Assembly (NCBI GenBank): GCA_002452265.1
Contig: DKEW01000089.1
Coordinates: 203-22,673 of the forward strand
Reading direction: 5' to 3'
Source: Pelobacter sp. UBA6812
GTDB taxonomy: Bacteria; Desulfobacterota; Desulfuromonadia; Desulfuromonadales; Syntrophotaleaceae
DNA length: 22,471 nucleotides
Of the stretch, positions 8,501-15,394 are shown in pieces. The notes beneath the pieces were generated by a model. That model made no database searches. It saw only the letters and a list, made by a program, of their open reading frames with translations, and had not been told where the DNA came from. Every line of letters begins with the position of its first letter. The first letter of the stretch is position 1. A program made the translations under genes and the position numbers.

Positions 8501-10335
8501 GAAGCGGCTTCAGGGTGACAGGTCGGCAGGCGGACGGCAATGCTGTGAATGAAACAGTGCGCGGCTTCATCACCGATTTCAAAATCAACATTGGTTTGCA
8601 CTTCAAGGCCGAGGTTTTCCAGTACCGGCATAATTTTACCGAGGGGCAAGGTCTGCATGCCGTAATACTGTAAGAGGTATTGCTCCCCCTCCCCGGGGAG
8701 CGGTCCCCACAGGGCAAAATTTTCATGGCCTTTTTGCAGCAACGTATCCAGAGCTTTGATATCACGTACCGCAAACCTGGGGTGCACAAGAGCACGATAT
8801 TCGCGGGATAAAACCGGCAAATAGCGGGCAGTCAACCGGGCGCCTTCGGCGGGCCCATGCAGCTTTTCAAGGAGGAGGCCGCATTTTTCCTCCCAGGAGC
8901 GACCGATGCGCGTCAATACCCGTTCAAGCCTGAGGATATCAATCTGATCATGACCGGTAGCAAACGGGCAGCGGACCTGCAAAGTGACGGTGTCGGCCCC
9001 CCCCTGGCTGATATGCACGGACAATTGATCGGTCTGCAGATAGCGATGCAAATGAAGTTCCATCCGATGCAGGTTATCCGTCGAATAAAATCGACGCGGC
9101 AGCATCACAACCAGCGTCAACCAGCCGGCGGCCAAACCTGGAACGGTGACAACCTTGACCGTGCCATCGCGATAGAGCTGCGTCAGGGCGCGTATAATGC
9201 GTGTCAATTCAACGCGCTGGATCAAAAACAGCTCGATGGTCGGAAATCCATCAAGCATCTCCATGGTTTTTCGCCAGTCGTGACTCTGGACACGGATACC
9301 AAGTGAATGCAACACCTGTTGGATACGGCGCCGCAAGGGTGGCAGGGAGATATTACCCTGAACCCGCCCCTGAGCTGTCAGCATCCCGGCAAAAACGTGT
9401 TCCCGACACAGTTCCGGATCGATATTTTCACGCAAAGCCAGAAACAGCAGTTGCTCCTCCGGACGTACCGGACTCGGCTGATCACCTGGCACCACGGTAA
9501 CGGTCTCATGGCGCAACATGCGCTGTCGAAACGAGGTGGGCATTTCACATAAAACCTGCCCGGTATCGGGAAAAACCTCCCAATTGCCGGGGATAAACCC
9601 TATGGCCGCATCATGTTTCTGGAACAGCACCAATTCCCCATCGTCGCGTAATCGGATATCGATGCAACGATAAGCAACCAATTCAAAATTGCCGGCTTGC
9701 AACCATCGCCAAAATGCCCCATAGCCGTCCGCTGTTGCCAGACCTTGCAGTTGCTCCAGACAATGCCTCATAGCCGGCTGATCCACAGCCAACTGCTCCA
9801 TCCCTTGGACCAGGTGCCGCACATCCTCCACCAAATGCGGATCTACATCCGGCAAAAAACTCTGTAATTCAAAGATCATCATCGACAGATGCGATACGTT
9901 ACGACCTGCACGCACCGGAATTCGAAGGCCTTGCCGATCCCGAACACCGATTATCGGATGTGCCACAACCCGAAAGCGCAAAACTCGCTGTTTGACCAAA
10001 CCAATGATGGCATCGAACAAATAGGGAACATCCGGGGCGCATGCAATAAGCCAGAAGCGCCCCGTTTTTGCCAGAGGGAACAACCCAACCGAAGCGCCAT
10101 GGTTATCCCCACTGCCTGCGACAGCGGACATCAAATATTCGATGAGTTGCGCCAATTCTTCAGCAGTCATCAATGAAAATGCCGTGGGAGCAGCATGTTC
10201 CATCAATTTTTCGGTCAGCAACACCATGGTTTCCAGAACCTCGGGATCATGCCGAGACGCCAGAAGTTGCAAGGCCTGCCTGGACAGAAGCTGGATCGGA
10301 TCGGACGATTGAGAAGCTGTCGTATCTGCGGTCAT
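5545..10335 (-). CDS. gdh: Large NAD-dependent glutamate dehydrogenase (about 180 kDa type)
   Basis: This 1596-residue protein belongs to the very large bacterial NAD-glutamate dehydrogenases (Bac_GDH family), which oxidise glutamate to 2-oxoglutarate and ammonia, mostly in catabolism. The first half, roughly 700 residues, is the regulatory region with ACT-like repeats in this family. The catalytic part includes PVGSKGGFVVKN near residue 825, which carries the substrate-binding lysine, KAYEDFMHGMLDVTDN, the GIGDMSGDVFGNGLL nucleotide-binding stretch near 968, and VGEGGNLGFTQRARVEY. A long helical C-terminal domain follows. I chose the ATG at 10335, preceded by GGAGGGAG 6 nt upstream. The frame stays open to 10476, but that extension lacks such a site and looks non-coding. 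The gene appears to be transcribed alone, ending at the terminator before panB. Confidence 0.94.
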   Translation of the reverse strand: MTADTTASQSSDPIQLLSRQALQLLASRHDPEVLETMVLLTEKLMEHAAPTAFSLMTAEELAQLIEYLMSAVAGSGDNHGASVGLFPLAKTGRFWLIACAPDVPYLFDAIIGLVKQRVLRFRVVAHPIIGVRDRQGLRIPVRAGRNVSHLSMMIFELQSFLPDVDPHLVEDVRHLVQGMEQLAVDQPAMRHCLEQLQGLATADGYGAFWRWLQAGNFELVAYRCIDIRLRDDGELVLFQKHDAAIGFIPGNWEVFPDTGQVLCEMPTSFRQRMLRHETVTVVPGDQPSPVRPEEQLLFLALRENIDPELCREHVFAGMLTAQGRVQGNISLPPLRRRIQQVLHSLGIRVQSHDWRKTMEMLDGFPTIELFLIQRVELTRIIRALTQLYRDGTVKVVTVPGLAAGWLTLVVMLPRRFYSTDNLHRMELHLHRYLQTDQLSVHISQGGADTVTLQVRCPFATGHDQIDILRLERVLTRIGRSWEEKCGLLLEKLHGPAEGARLTARYLPVLSREYRALVHPRFAVRDIKALDTLLQKGHENFALWGPLPGEGEQYLLQYYGMQTLPLGKIMPVLENLGLEVQTNVDFEIGDEAAHCFIHSIAVRLPTCHPEAASVKGPLLDALSAIRSGLTESDSLNKLVTTAAMSWRQISVLRAYRDYLQQLGQPYGRGEVSRALNGNITVAQLLYDYFEARFQGSGDASALRHKEENLLPPLRHALVEALNSVSDLRQDSILRTLFNLVDATVRTNYFLCENLAGHPLAFKIASMGIMDLPSPRPLYEIFVHSPSMMAIHLRGGKVARGGIRWCDRPEGMRDEVLDLMNTQMIKNTLIVPVGSKGGFVVKNLSARQKTAQVQVAKAYEDFMHGMLDVTDNLVDGVPHRAAQLVAYDDYDSYLVVAADKGTAHFSDRANAVSAEYGFWLGDAFASGGSHGYDHKKLGITARGAWVSVQRHLYELDASHADKTLTVIGIGDMSGDVFGNGLLQSDNLRLLAAFDHRHIFLDPDPDPMLSFAERRRLFDLPRSSWADYAPGLISAGGGVFPRDAKDIPLSSEVRSWLGTHQRSTDGPGLVRMILTAPADLLWNGGIGTYFKADGETHQQVGDRSNDNVRIDARQLKVKVVGEGGNLGFTQRARVEYSLCGGRINIDAVDNAGGVACSDREVNLKILMRQLIDAGQLATLEERDRMLESLGEEICQAVLDDCGKQGLCLSLDRARCADRLESFFAQMESLSNAGFLDPAAHELPNLKQTMARPERALARPELAVLMAYSKMQMYHALLQSDLPDSYLGQGCLRDYFPPRLVERFGQALPSHPLAREIAATVMTNRVINQAGSAMCGRLCRQTGAELSEVAALYLLFDEVLDGPRIRRIVAADDHRWTAERQVQWLLRLEKTLEEMCRWALVRKLGIPLQPSVVEAFQRDISSYLAILDTILPDDIRQALSEQAFALSQDGLDELSAKKCAALNYLEDFLPVANLALLTGEDLLTMAELLSRVKQQLGLPAIIESLAQVQSLERWDRLAWQSLHSKFGSLGFEVALAVWRETRGDCQHYLSMRSSRLRVLRDQQARLQGSIPADYHPFVVVMATLESLLGGGDREKSGQHP

Positions 10336-10594
10336 TGAATATCTCCCTCCAGGAGTCCGTGGAACTATACGGTCCGAAGCGAAAACCTGGATTTTTGAGA
10401 ACGGATTTAGCTCGTTTGAGGGTTCATTGGTAAATCTACGGGCCAAAAAGAAGCTGAAACATGGCCAAAACTTCAAATTAACTGGCGACTCATGAATAGT
10501 CCGACAACCTCCTGGTGCTGGAGAATAAGCAGTGTCTTCTCAAGAGGTTAAACGATACAGGTGAGGATGCAAGAAAGATACGGGCAATCCCCCC

Positions 10595-10613
10595 CTGCAG
10601 GGTTAACCTGCAG
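10595..10613. repeat. Inverted repeat in the gdh/H2-sensor intergenic region
   Basis: CTGCAGG (10595-10601) and CCTGCAG (10607-10613) form a perfect 7-bp inverted repeat with spacer GTTAA. It lies in the 671-bp gap (10336-11006) between gdh and the divergent hydrogenase unit. It could be an operator or a small hairpin. No convincing gene was found in this gap; short open frames there lack ribosome-binding sites and family similarity. Confidence 0.45.
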
Positions 10614-10663
10614 AGCTTTAAACAAGCCACGGCAAGTATGACTTATCTATGCCGCTACCGTAA

Positions 10664-10680
10664 ACAACATTTAATGTTGT
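10664..10680. promoter_or_regulatory. Perfect palindrome, possible operator
   Basis: ACAACATT-T-AATGTTGT is a perfect 8+1+8 palindrome. A TATACT at 10680-10685 overlaps its right edge, and a consensus TATAAT lies about 40 bp downstream. The geometry suits a dimeric regulator controlling the plus-strand hydrogenase unit, the divergent gdh, or both. No regulator is encoded nearby, so this is inference from symmetry alone. Confidence 0.4.
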
Positions 10681-10720
10681 ATACTGTTCAAGTCTGTTCC
10701 ATTTAAGATATGTTTTACCC

Positions 10721-10726
10721 TATAAT
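10721..10726 (+). promoter_or_regulatory. Candidate -10 element for the H2-sensor unit
   Basis: A perfect TATAAT on the plus strand in an AT-rich segment, about 280 nt upstream of the first gene. No good -35 box lies 16-18 nt upstream (best TTCCAT), so an activator may be needed or the match may be chance. Confidence 0.35.
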
Positions 10727-10767
10727 GCTTATGAAATGTTCTAATTTGAACTGTGTGCGCCGCTAAC

Positions 10768-10924
10768 GGAGGAGGGAAGCCCTGTCTCTCTGCACAGGCT
10801 GCCTGCAGCCAGCCTTTCTTGTCCTCCAATCTACGCACCATCCCTATGTCTGCAATAACTGGTTTTGCTTCCCCAAGGAAGGAAAGACGCCGAAAGGCCG
10901 TTGCCTGCTTGCATCAACCGCCTT
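10768..10924 (+). other. Structured 5' leader of the H2-sensor unit (by-eye fold)
   Basis: Several complementary segments follow the candidate -10. GGAGGA (10768-10773) pairs with TCCTCC (10822-10827) and encloses a bulged AGCCCTGT/ACAGGCT hairpin and GGCTG/CAGCC. CTTCC/GGAAG with loop CCAA follows. AAGGC-(C)-GTTG pairs with CAAC-(C)-GCCTT (10894-10924), a 9-bp stem with one C/C mismatch and an 11-nt loop. I do not recognise any known riboswitch family on either strand. The density of stems suggests a structured leader, but this is not a computed fold. Confidence 0.35.
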
Positions 10925-11006
10925 GATATAAAATTTTTCAAAAACTTTCCACTCAATAGCCATCCATCAAAAGGCACATATTTTATTCGGGTTAAGGAGA
11001 ACTTTT

Positions 11007-11255
11007 ATGAAAAAGCAAATTGTTATTTGCATGGGGAGTTCCTGCTTCAGTCGCGGCAACGACCGAAACCTTGAAGTTATTGAAGAATTCATTGCCGAGC
11101 ACAAGATGGAAGACCTGGTCGATTTGCGCGGGAGCCGTTGCGAAGGGAAGTGTGACCACGGGCCCATCCTTAAAATCGACGACCAGTTATTCTCTCACAC
11201 AAACAAGGCTGACATCCTAAAAATTTTGCAGGAAAACCTGGTTACAGGAGATTAG
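11007..11255 (+). CDS. Small thioredoxin-like [2Fe-2S] ferredoxin
   Basis: An 82-residue cytoplasmic protein resembling the thioredoxin-fold [2Fe-2S] domain of NuoE/HoxE/HydC-type subunits, without the extra N-terminal region of full NuoE. The likely cluster ligands are the first pair in ICMGSSC (C-x4-C, starting near residue 8) and a second pair in SRCEGKCDHGP (C-x3-C). KIDDQLFSH and the C-terminal helix complete the fold. AAGGAG lies 7 nt before the ATG. It is the first of three tightly spaced genes; the hydrogenase-like gene begins 5 nt after its stop. A role in electron exchange with that sensor is inferred from context. In the related hfs cluster of Thermoanaerobacterium a similar small protein (HfsA) leads the operon. 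Confidence 0.85.
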   Translation: MKKQIVICMGSSCFSRGNDRNLEVIEEFIAEHKMEDLVDLRGSRCEGKCDHGPILKIDDQLFSHTNKADILKILQENLVTGD

Positions 11256-11260
11256 CTATC

Positions 11261-13012
11261 ATGATTCAAAATCCGCCCCTCCAACCCCCAATCTACACCC
11301 GCGAAACGGAATGCCAGGACTGCTCCAAATGTGTGCGATATTGTCCTGTCAAGGCGATCAAGGTCGCCGATGGCCAGGCCAGGATCGTGCCGGAAAAATG
11401 CGTAGCCTGCGGTACTTGTGTTCGCGTATGTCCGGCCAATGCCAAACGCGTTCGCGACGATCTTGATCAGACCAAGCGGATACTGGATTCCGACGCCAGA
11501 GTTTTCGTGTCACTGGCGCCATCTTTTGTCAGCGAATTTCCAGATATCCCTACCAGCCATATCATCGCTGCACTGTACAAACTTGGTTTTTCCGGCGTAA
11601 GCGAAACCGCTCTGGGAGCCCAGGAAGTCTCCGCCCTGGTGGCCACAGATCTTGCCAAAGGAGAAAACCGCCTGTATCTCTCGTCGGCCTGCCCTGCTGC
11701 CGTTACCTATATCCAGAAATATCTGCCAGAACTTTCCGACTCCATAACCACCGTTTTATCCCCTCTACTGTCACACTGCACGATGCTCAGGGAACATTTC
11801 GGTGCGGATATCCGCATCGTATTTATCGGACCCTGCGGCGCTAAAAAGAACGAGGCCGATCGCCATCCGGAACTGCTCGACACCGTTATCACTTTTGCAG
11901 ACCTGCGGCAATGGCTTGAAGATGAAGGGATTGACCTGACAACCCTGCAACCCGGCACCAACGACAAGTTCGTACCGGAAGCCTCGCAAGAAGGGGCTCT
12001 CTACCCGGTGGAAGGTGGCATGATCGAAACGGTGCGGCTACAAGGTGGCGGGGAGAATGCACGCTGCATCACCGTTGCCGGCATCAACGGCATCCGCCAC
12101 GTTCTGTCCGGATTCAAACCAAAATCACTGCCCCAACCGCTGTTCATGGAATTGCTGGCCTGCCGCGGCGGATGCATTAACGGCCCCTGCGCTCAGCTTC
12201 GTGAAGGAAACCTGGACCAATGGCAGGAGGTTATCGCCCGCACCGATGTGCCTGCGGCGCCCATTCATCGCATCCCGCGAAACGATATCATCGAGACCAT
12301 TGCCGACCAGCCCTTGCAGATCGTCCACTACAGTGAAAATGAGATCCGTGAGGCTCTGCGTCTGATCGACAAGGAAAAGCTCGAGGACGAGCTCAACTGT
12401 GGCGGATGCGGTTATGAAACCTGCCGGGATTTTGCCGAAGCGATACTCTCAGGCCATGCCGAAGCATCCATGTGCCTGTCCTATTTGCGTCGACAGGCCC
12501 AGCGCAAAGCCAACGCACTGCTGCACTGCATACCTTCAGCCATTGTGCTGGTAGACAAGGATCTGCGGGTTCTCGATTGCAACCGACAGTTTGCCGAACT
12601 TTTCAGTGAAGACCTGGCAGAAGCTTACGATCTGCGCCCGGGACTGAAAGGCGCCGTACTTGAACATATATTACCCTTCCCTCAACTGTTTAAGCACGTT
12701 CTGGACAGTGGGGCGACCTTACAACACGACGCTTTGCATGCTGAAAATCGCATCTTCCAGGTCAATATTTTCCCCATTGAGCCCGGCCAGGTCACCGGCG
12801 GTGTCATTTGCGACATCACTGCCCATGAAATGCCACGCGAAATGATCGCCAAACGGGCCCGCGAAGTTATTCATAAAAACCTCAAGACCGTTCAGGAAAT
12901 CGCCTGCAAACTCGGTGAAAACATGGCGGATACGGAAATTTTATTGCGCTCGCTGGCGGAAGGCTTTTCACCGGTTAAACCCCAAGACGACGACTACAGC
13001 AAGGACAGGTAA
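11261..13012 (+). CDS. Sensory [FeFe]-hydrogenase with Fes and PAS domains
   Basis: The 583-residue protein has, in order: two [4Fe-4S] ferredoxin motifs (C18/21/24/28 and C47/50/53/57), an [FeFe]-hydrogenase H-cluster domain (about 80-345), a Fes-type [4Fe-4S] motif (C380, C383, C388, C405), and a PAS domain (about 415-520) followed by a helical tail. H-cluster ligands appear as C144 in SSACPA, C192 in GPCGAKKNE, and C301 and C305 in ELLACRGGC. This layout matches group C (HydS/HfsB) hydrogenases, thought to sense H2 rather than turn it over fast. The proton-relay cysteine of catalytic enzymes is alanine here (A143). AGGAG lies 10 nt before the ATG. The phosphatase gene follows after 6 nt. 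Sensing is a family-based inference. Confidence 0.9.
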   Translation: MIQNPPLQPPIYTRETECQDCSKCVRYCPVKAIKVADGQARIVPEKCVACGTCVRVCPANAKRVRDDLDQTKRILDSDARVFVSLAPSFVSEFPDIPTSHIIAALYKLGFSGVSETALGAQEVSALVATDLAKGENRLYLSSACPAAVTYIQKYLPELSDSITTVLSPLLSHCTMLREHFGADIRIVFIGPCGAKKNEADRHPELLDTVITFADLRQWLEDEGIDLTTLQPGTNDKFVPEASQEGALYPVEGGMIETVRLQGGGENARCITVAGINGIRHVLSGFKPKSLPQPLFMELLACRGGCINGPCAQLREGNLDQWQEVIARTDVPAAPIHRIPRNDIIETIADQPLQIVHYSENEIREALRLIDKEKLEDELNCGGCGYETCRDFAEAILSGHAEASMCLSYLRRQAQRKANALLHCIPSAIVLVDKDLRVLDCNRQFAELFSEDLAEAYDLRPGLKGAVLEHILPFPQLFKHVLDSGATLQHDALHAENRIFQVNIFPIEPGQVTGGVICDITAHEMPREMIAKRAREVIHKNLKTVQEIACKLGENMADTEILLRSLAEGFSPVKPQDDDYSKDR

Positions 13013-13018
13013 TCTTTC

Positions 13019-14194
13019 ATGAGCAATTCGCTGTTTGTTGAAATCGAATCGTTCCAATACAACTGCGAGGGTGAGGATATCTGCGGCGACTGCTTCGTGA
13101 TGCAAAAGACGCCGGGCTTCAACCGCATCATCGCCGTCTTGTCGGACGGCCTGGGGCATGGCGTCAAAGCCGGCATTCTGTCCAACATGACAGCCTCCAT
13201 GGCACTTAAATTCATTGCCAGCAATCAGGCTATCATACCCTCAGCCGAAATCATGATGGATGCATTGCCGGTGTGTCAGACGCGAAAAATCAGCTATTCC
13301 ACCTTTTCCATTGTCGATTACATGCCCGGCGAGGGAGCCCGTATTATCGAAATGGATAACCCCCCCCTTATTCACATTCGAAACGGCGAACTGGTTGATC
13401 CGACCTACAAGGAAGTCTGGTCTCCGCGACATGAAAACCGCAAACTGCGTATATACGAAGTAGACGTGCAATCGCAGGACCGTTTGATCATCATGTCGGA
13501 CGGCATCAGTCAGGCCGGACTCGGGTCCGACCAATACAAACTCGGATGGCGGCGTCAGGGGTGCGCCAAATTTGCCCTCGACCTGATTCGAAACGAACCG
13601 TCCATTTCGGCCCGGAATCTATCCAGAAAAATTGTCGAAAAAGCCCGGGACCTTGAAAAAAACCGCAAACCGGGCGACGACATGACGGCCGCGGTGTTTT
13701 ATTTTCGGGTACCGCGTCGAACCATTTTATTGACCGGCCCGCCCTTCTCCAAAGGCTACGACCAGGAATACGCCTGGATTCTTTCCGCTTTCCGCGGCAG
13801 CAAGGTTATCTGTGGCGGGACTTCCGCCGAGATCGTGGCACGCGAATTGGGTCGGGAGATTCACACCGATTTGTCGACCGTGGCGAACGGCATTCCGCCC
13901 ATAGCCTGCATGGAAGGGGTCGATCTGATTACCGAGGGCATTCTGACCCTCACCCATACGGCTCAGCTGCTCGAAGCCGGCGAAGCGCCCCAGGAAAAAA
14001 ACGGCGCGGCCCAGTTGACCAACCTGCTGCGTGACAGCGACAGTATCCAGTTTGTCATCGGCACCAAAATCAACGAGGCCCATCAGGACCCCCGTCATCC
14101 GGAAGACCTCGAGATACGGCGCAATATTACCAAGCGTCTGGCCAAGGTTCTGGAAAAGAAATATCTCAAGGAAGTTAACATCCGGTATATTTGA
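13019..14194 (+). CDS. SpoIIE/PP2C-type serine phosphatase with extra C-terminal domain
   Basis: Residues about 1-230 form a PP2C-like SpoIIE phosphatase domain. D24 in CGDCF, D43 in LSDGLGHG, D161 in MSDGIS and D220/D221 in PGDDMTA are the expected metal-binding aspartates. Residues about 235-391, from RTILLTGPP through CGGTSAEIVARELG to the end, form a second domain that I cannot assign. Such phosphatases are regular neighbours of group C sensory hydrogenases (compare HfsC), so it probably turns the H2 signal into dephosphorylation of a protein, perhaps an anti-sigma-antagonist type partner. No such partner is in the window. The start is 6 nt after the sensor stop; the Shine-Dalgarno (AGGACAGG) is moderate. 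Confidence 0.88.
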   Translation: MSNSLFVEIESFQYNCEGEDICGDCFVMQKTPGFNRIIAVLSDGLGHGVKAGILSNMTASMALKFIASNQAIIPSAEIMMDALPVCQTRKISYSTFSIVDYMPGEGARIIEMDNPPLIHIRNGELVDPTYKEVWSPRHENRKLRIYEVDVQSQDRLIIMSDGISQAGLGSDQYKLGWRRQGCAKFALDLIRNEPSISARNLSRKIVEKARDLEKNRKPGDDMTAAVFYFRVPRRTILLTGPPFSKGYDQEYAWILSAFRGSKVICGGTSAEIVARELGREIHTDLSTVANGIPPIACMEGVDLITEGILTLTHTAQLLEAGEAPQEKNGAAQLTNLLRDSDSIQFVIGTKINEAHQDPRHPEDLEIRRNITKRLAKVLEKKYLKEVNIRYI

Positions 14195-14234
14195 CATTCA
14201 TAAAACCAGGAAGTTTCACTGCGGAGATCGACCG

Positions 14235-14289
14235 GAACGCAGAGAAACCCCTATGAGATCAAAACAGGTTCTCTGCGAACTCTGCGTTC
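14235..14289. repeat. CGCAGAG-type inverted and direct repeat between convergent genes
   Basis: GAACGCAGAG (14235-14244) and CTCTGCGTTC (14280-14289) are perfect inverted repeats of 10 bp. Inside them, CGCAGAGAAACC and GGTTCTCTGCG nearly pair as well. The right half holds three tandem CTGCG units (TCTCTGCGAA, CTCTGCGTT, CTGCGGT). It lies between the convergent phosphatase and radical SAM genes. It could act as a transcription barrier, but no clear T run follows. It resembles intergenic repeats seen in related genomes, from memory only. Confidence 0.55.
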
Positions 14290-14353
14290 TGCGGTAAATA
14301 TTCAGATTTTTGAAGGCAACCTGATTATCCCCGCGTGTACTGGATGAAGATTG

Positions 14354-15388
14354 TCAATCCTGCAGATTGTTCAACACAGGCAGCAGGTTCCCAGCATCCA
14401 CCCGTTCCATACCGGCGACAGGCCTTAATATACGGATAAACTCGGCGTGCTCCGGATGCTCTGGACGATGTACGGCCCGTCCGATGTAATCCTGCTCGGA
14501 AAAGGTCCCCCAGTTAACCAATCGGCTGAAGTAAACCTCAAAGCCAAACCCATGCGCCAAAGTTACAAAATCCGGCATTTCCCGGTAATTGTTTTGTTGA
14601 ACGACGAAACTCAGCTTCACCGGAATATTCAAGCTCTGAATAAAGGCAAGATTGCGCAATAACCTGGTAAAATCGCCGCCGCGGCGGTTGAGGGCGTAAG
14701 TGGATGGGGCAGCTGCATCAACGGATATCTCTGCGGATCGTACCAGCTCCCGGGCACAGGGCATGGACTCCCACATGGCATGATCCCAAAGCATGCCGTT
14801 GGTATGCAGACGAATCGTATGCAAGCGGGGGAATTCCGTCTTATTTAACCCCTGCAACAACGATCGGTACGAAGAGCTCCCAAACGGATCACCAAAACCG
14901 CTGACTGTCATTTCCTCAACATGTGGTCCGATAGCGCGCCGCCATTGGGCCTCGATCTGACGTATGCGCCCCTGAGTACGCCTGCCTGGTTGCATGAAAT
15001 CCCGCCGGCAGCTGCCACACGCCAGGTTGCAGCCATGATCATAGCAAAGATTGATACGACGCGGCCCAAAGGGCAAGTGCAGGATTTCATGTTGCAATAT
15101 ATCCCGAAGGTCGGCATCCTCGACATCCTTCAACGGCATCACCGGCACCGTACATCCCGCCAGGTGCGGGCAACGTCGATGATTGCACCGCCCGAAACCT
15201 CCATCCGTCACAGCCCGGCGTTGACGTTTAGCTTCCGGGCCATTCCAGATCGCCGAAAAAGGAGTTTGCAGTACATTGCCCAGGGGCACGCTCAACCAGG
15301 AGGGACAACAGGCAAAAACAGAACCATCGGCGTGAATTTCGCACCAGTTGAACGGCTGAATGCAAACCAGGCGATCGTCATCTAACAT
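14354..15388 (-). CDS. Radical SAM protein with N-terminal SPASM-like domain
   Basis: The 344-residue protein has a radical SAM CxxxCxxC motif at C120, C124 and C127 (GCNLACGSC), then SGFGDPFGS, IRLHTNGM and ISVDAAAPSTY, typical of the core barrel. Before this, residues about 9-80 look like a SPASM-type auxiliary cluster region: NWCEIHADGSVFACCPSW, LGNVLQTPFSAIWNG, then C68, C73 and C79. SPASM regions normally follow the barrel, so the order is reversed. The substrate is unknown; such enzymes modify peptides or act in cofactor or surface polysaccharide chemistry. GGAG lies 12 nt before the ATG. The gene is alone, convergent with the phosphatase, and no obvious peptide substrate is nearby apart from the doubtful frame at 15395-15580. 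Confidence 0.85.
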   Translation of the reverse strand: MLDDDRLVCIQPFNWCEIHADGSVFACCPSWLSVPLGNVLQTPFSAIWNGPEAKRQRRAVTDGGFGRCNHRRCPHLAGCTVPVMPLKDVEDADLRDILQHEILHLPFGPRRINLCYDHGCNLACGSCRRDFMQPGRRTQGRIRQIEAQWRRAIGPHVEEMTVSGFGDPFGSSSYRSLLQGLNKTEFPRLHTIRLHTNGMLWDHAMWESMPCARELVRSAEISVDAAAPSTYALNRRGGDFTRLLRNLAFIQSLNIPVKLSFVVQQNNYREMPDFVTLAHGFGFEVYFSRLVNWGTFSEQDYIGRAVHRPEHPEHAEFIRILRPVAGMERVDAGNLLPVLNNLQD

Positions 15389-15394
15389 GCTCTT

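Noticed and set aside
10336..10476. N-terminal extension of the glutamate dehydrogenase frame
   Set aside because: The ATG at 10335 has a strong GGAGGGAG site at proper distance; the extension (starting MKFWPCFSFF) is not typical of the family.
10515..10706. Plus-strand frame of 63 codons in the gdh/H2-sensor gap
   Set aside because: No good ribosome-binding site, no family signal, and it runs through both palindromes; probably not coding.
10741..10930. Possible known riboswitch (c-di-GMP, cobalamin, Moco) before the H2-sensor unit
   Set aside because: Neither strand shows the conserved cores of these families that I can recall, so it is described only as a structured leader.
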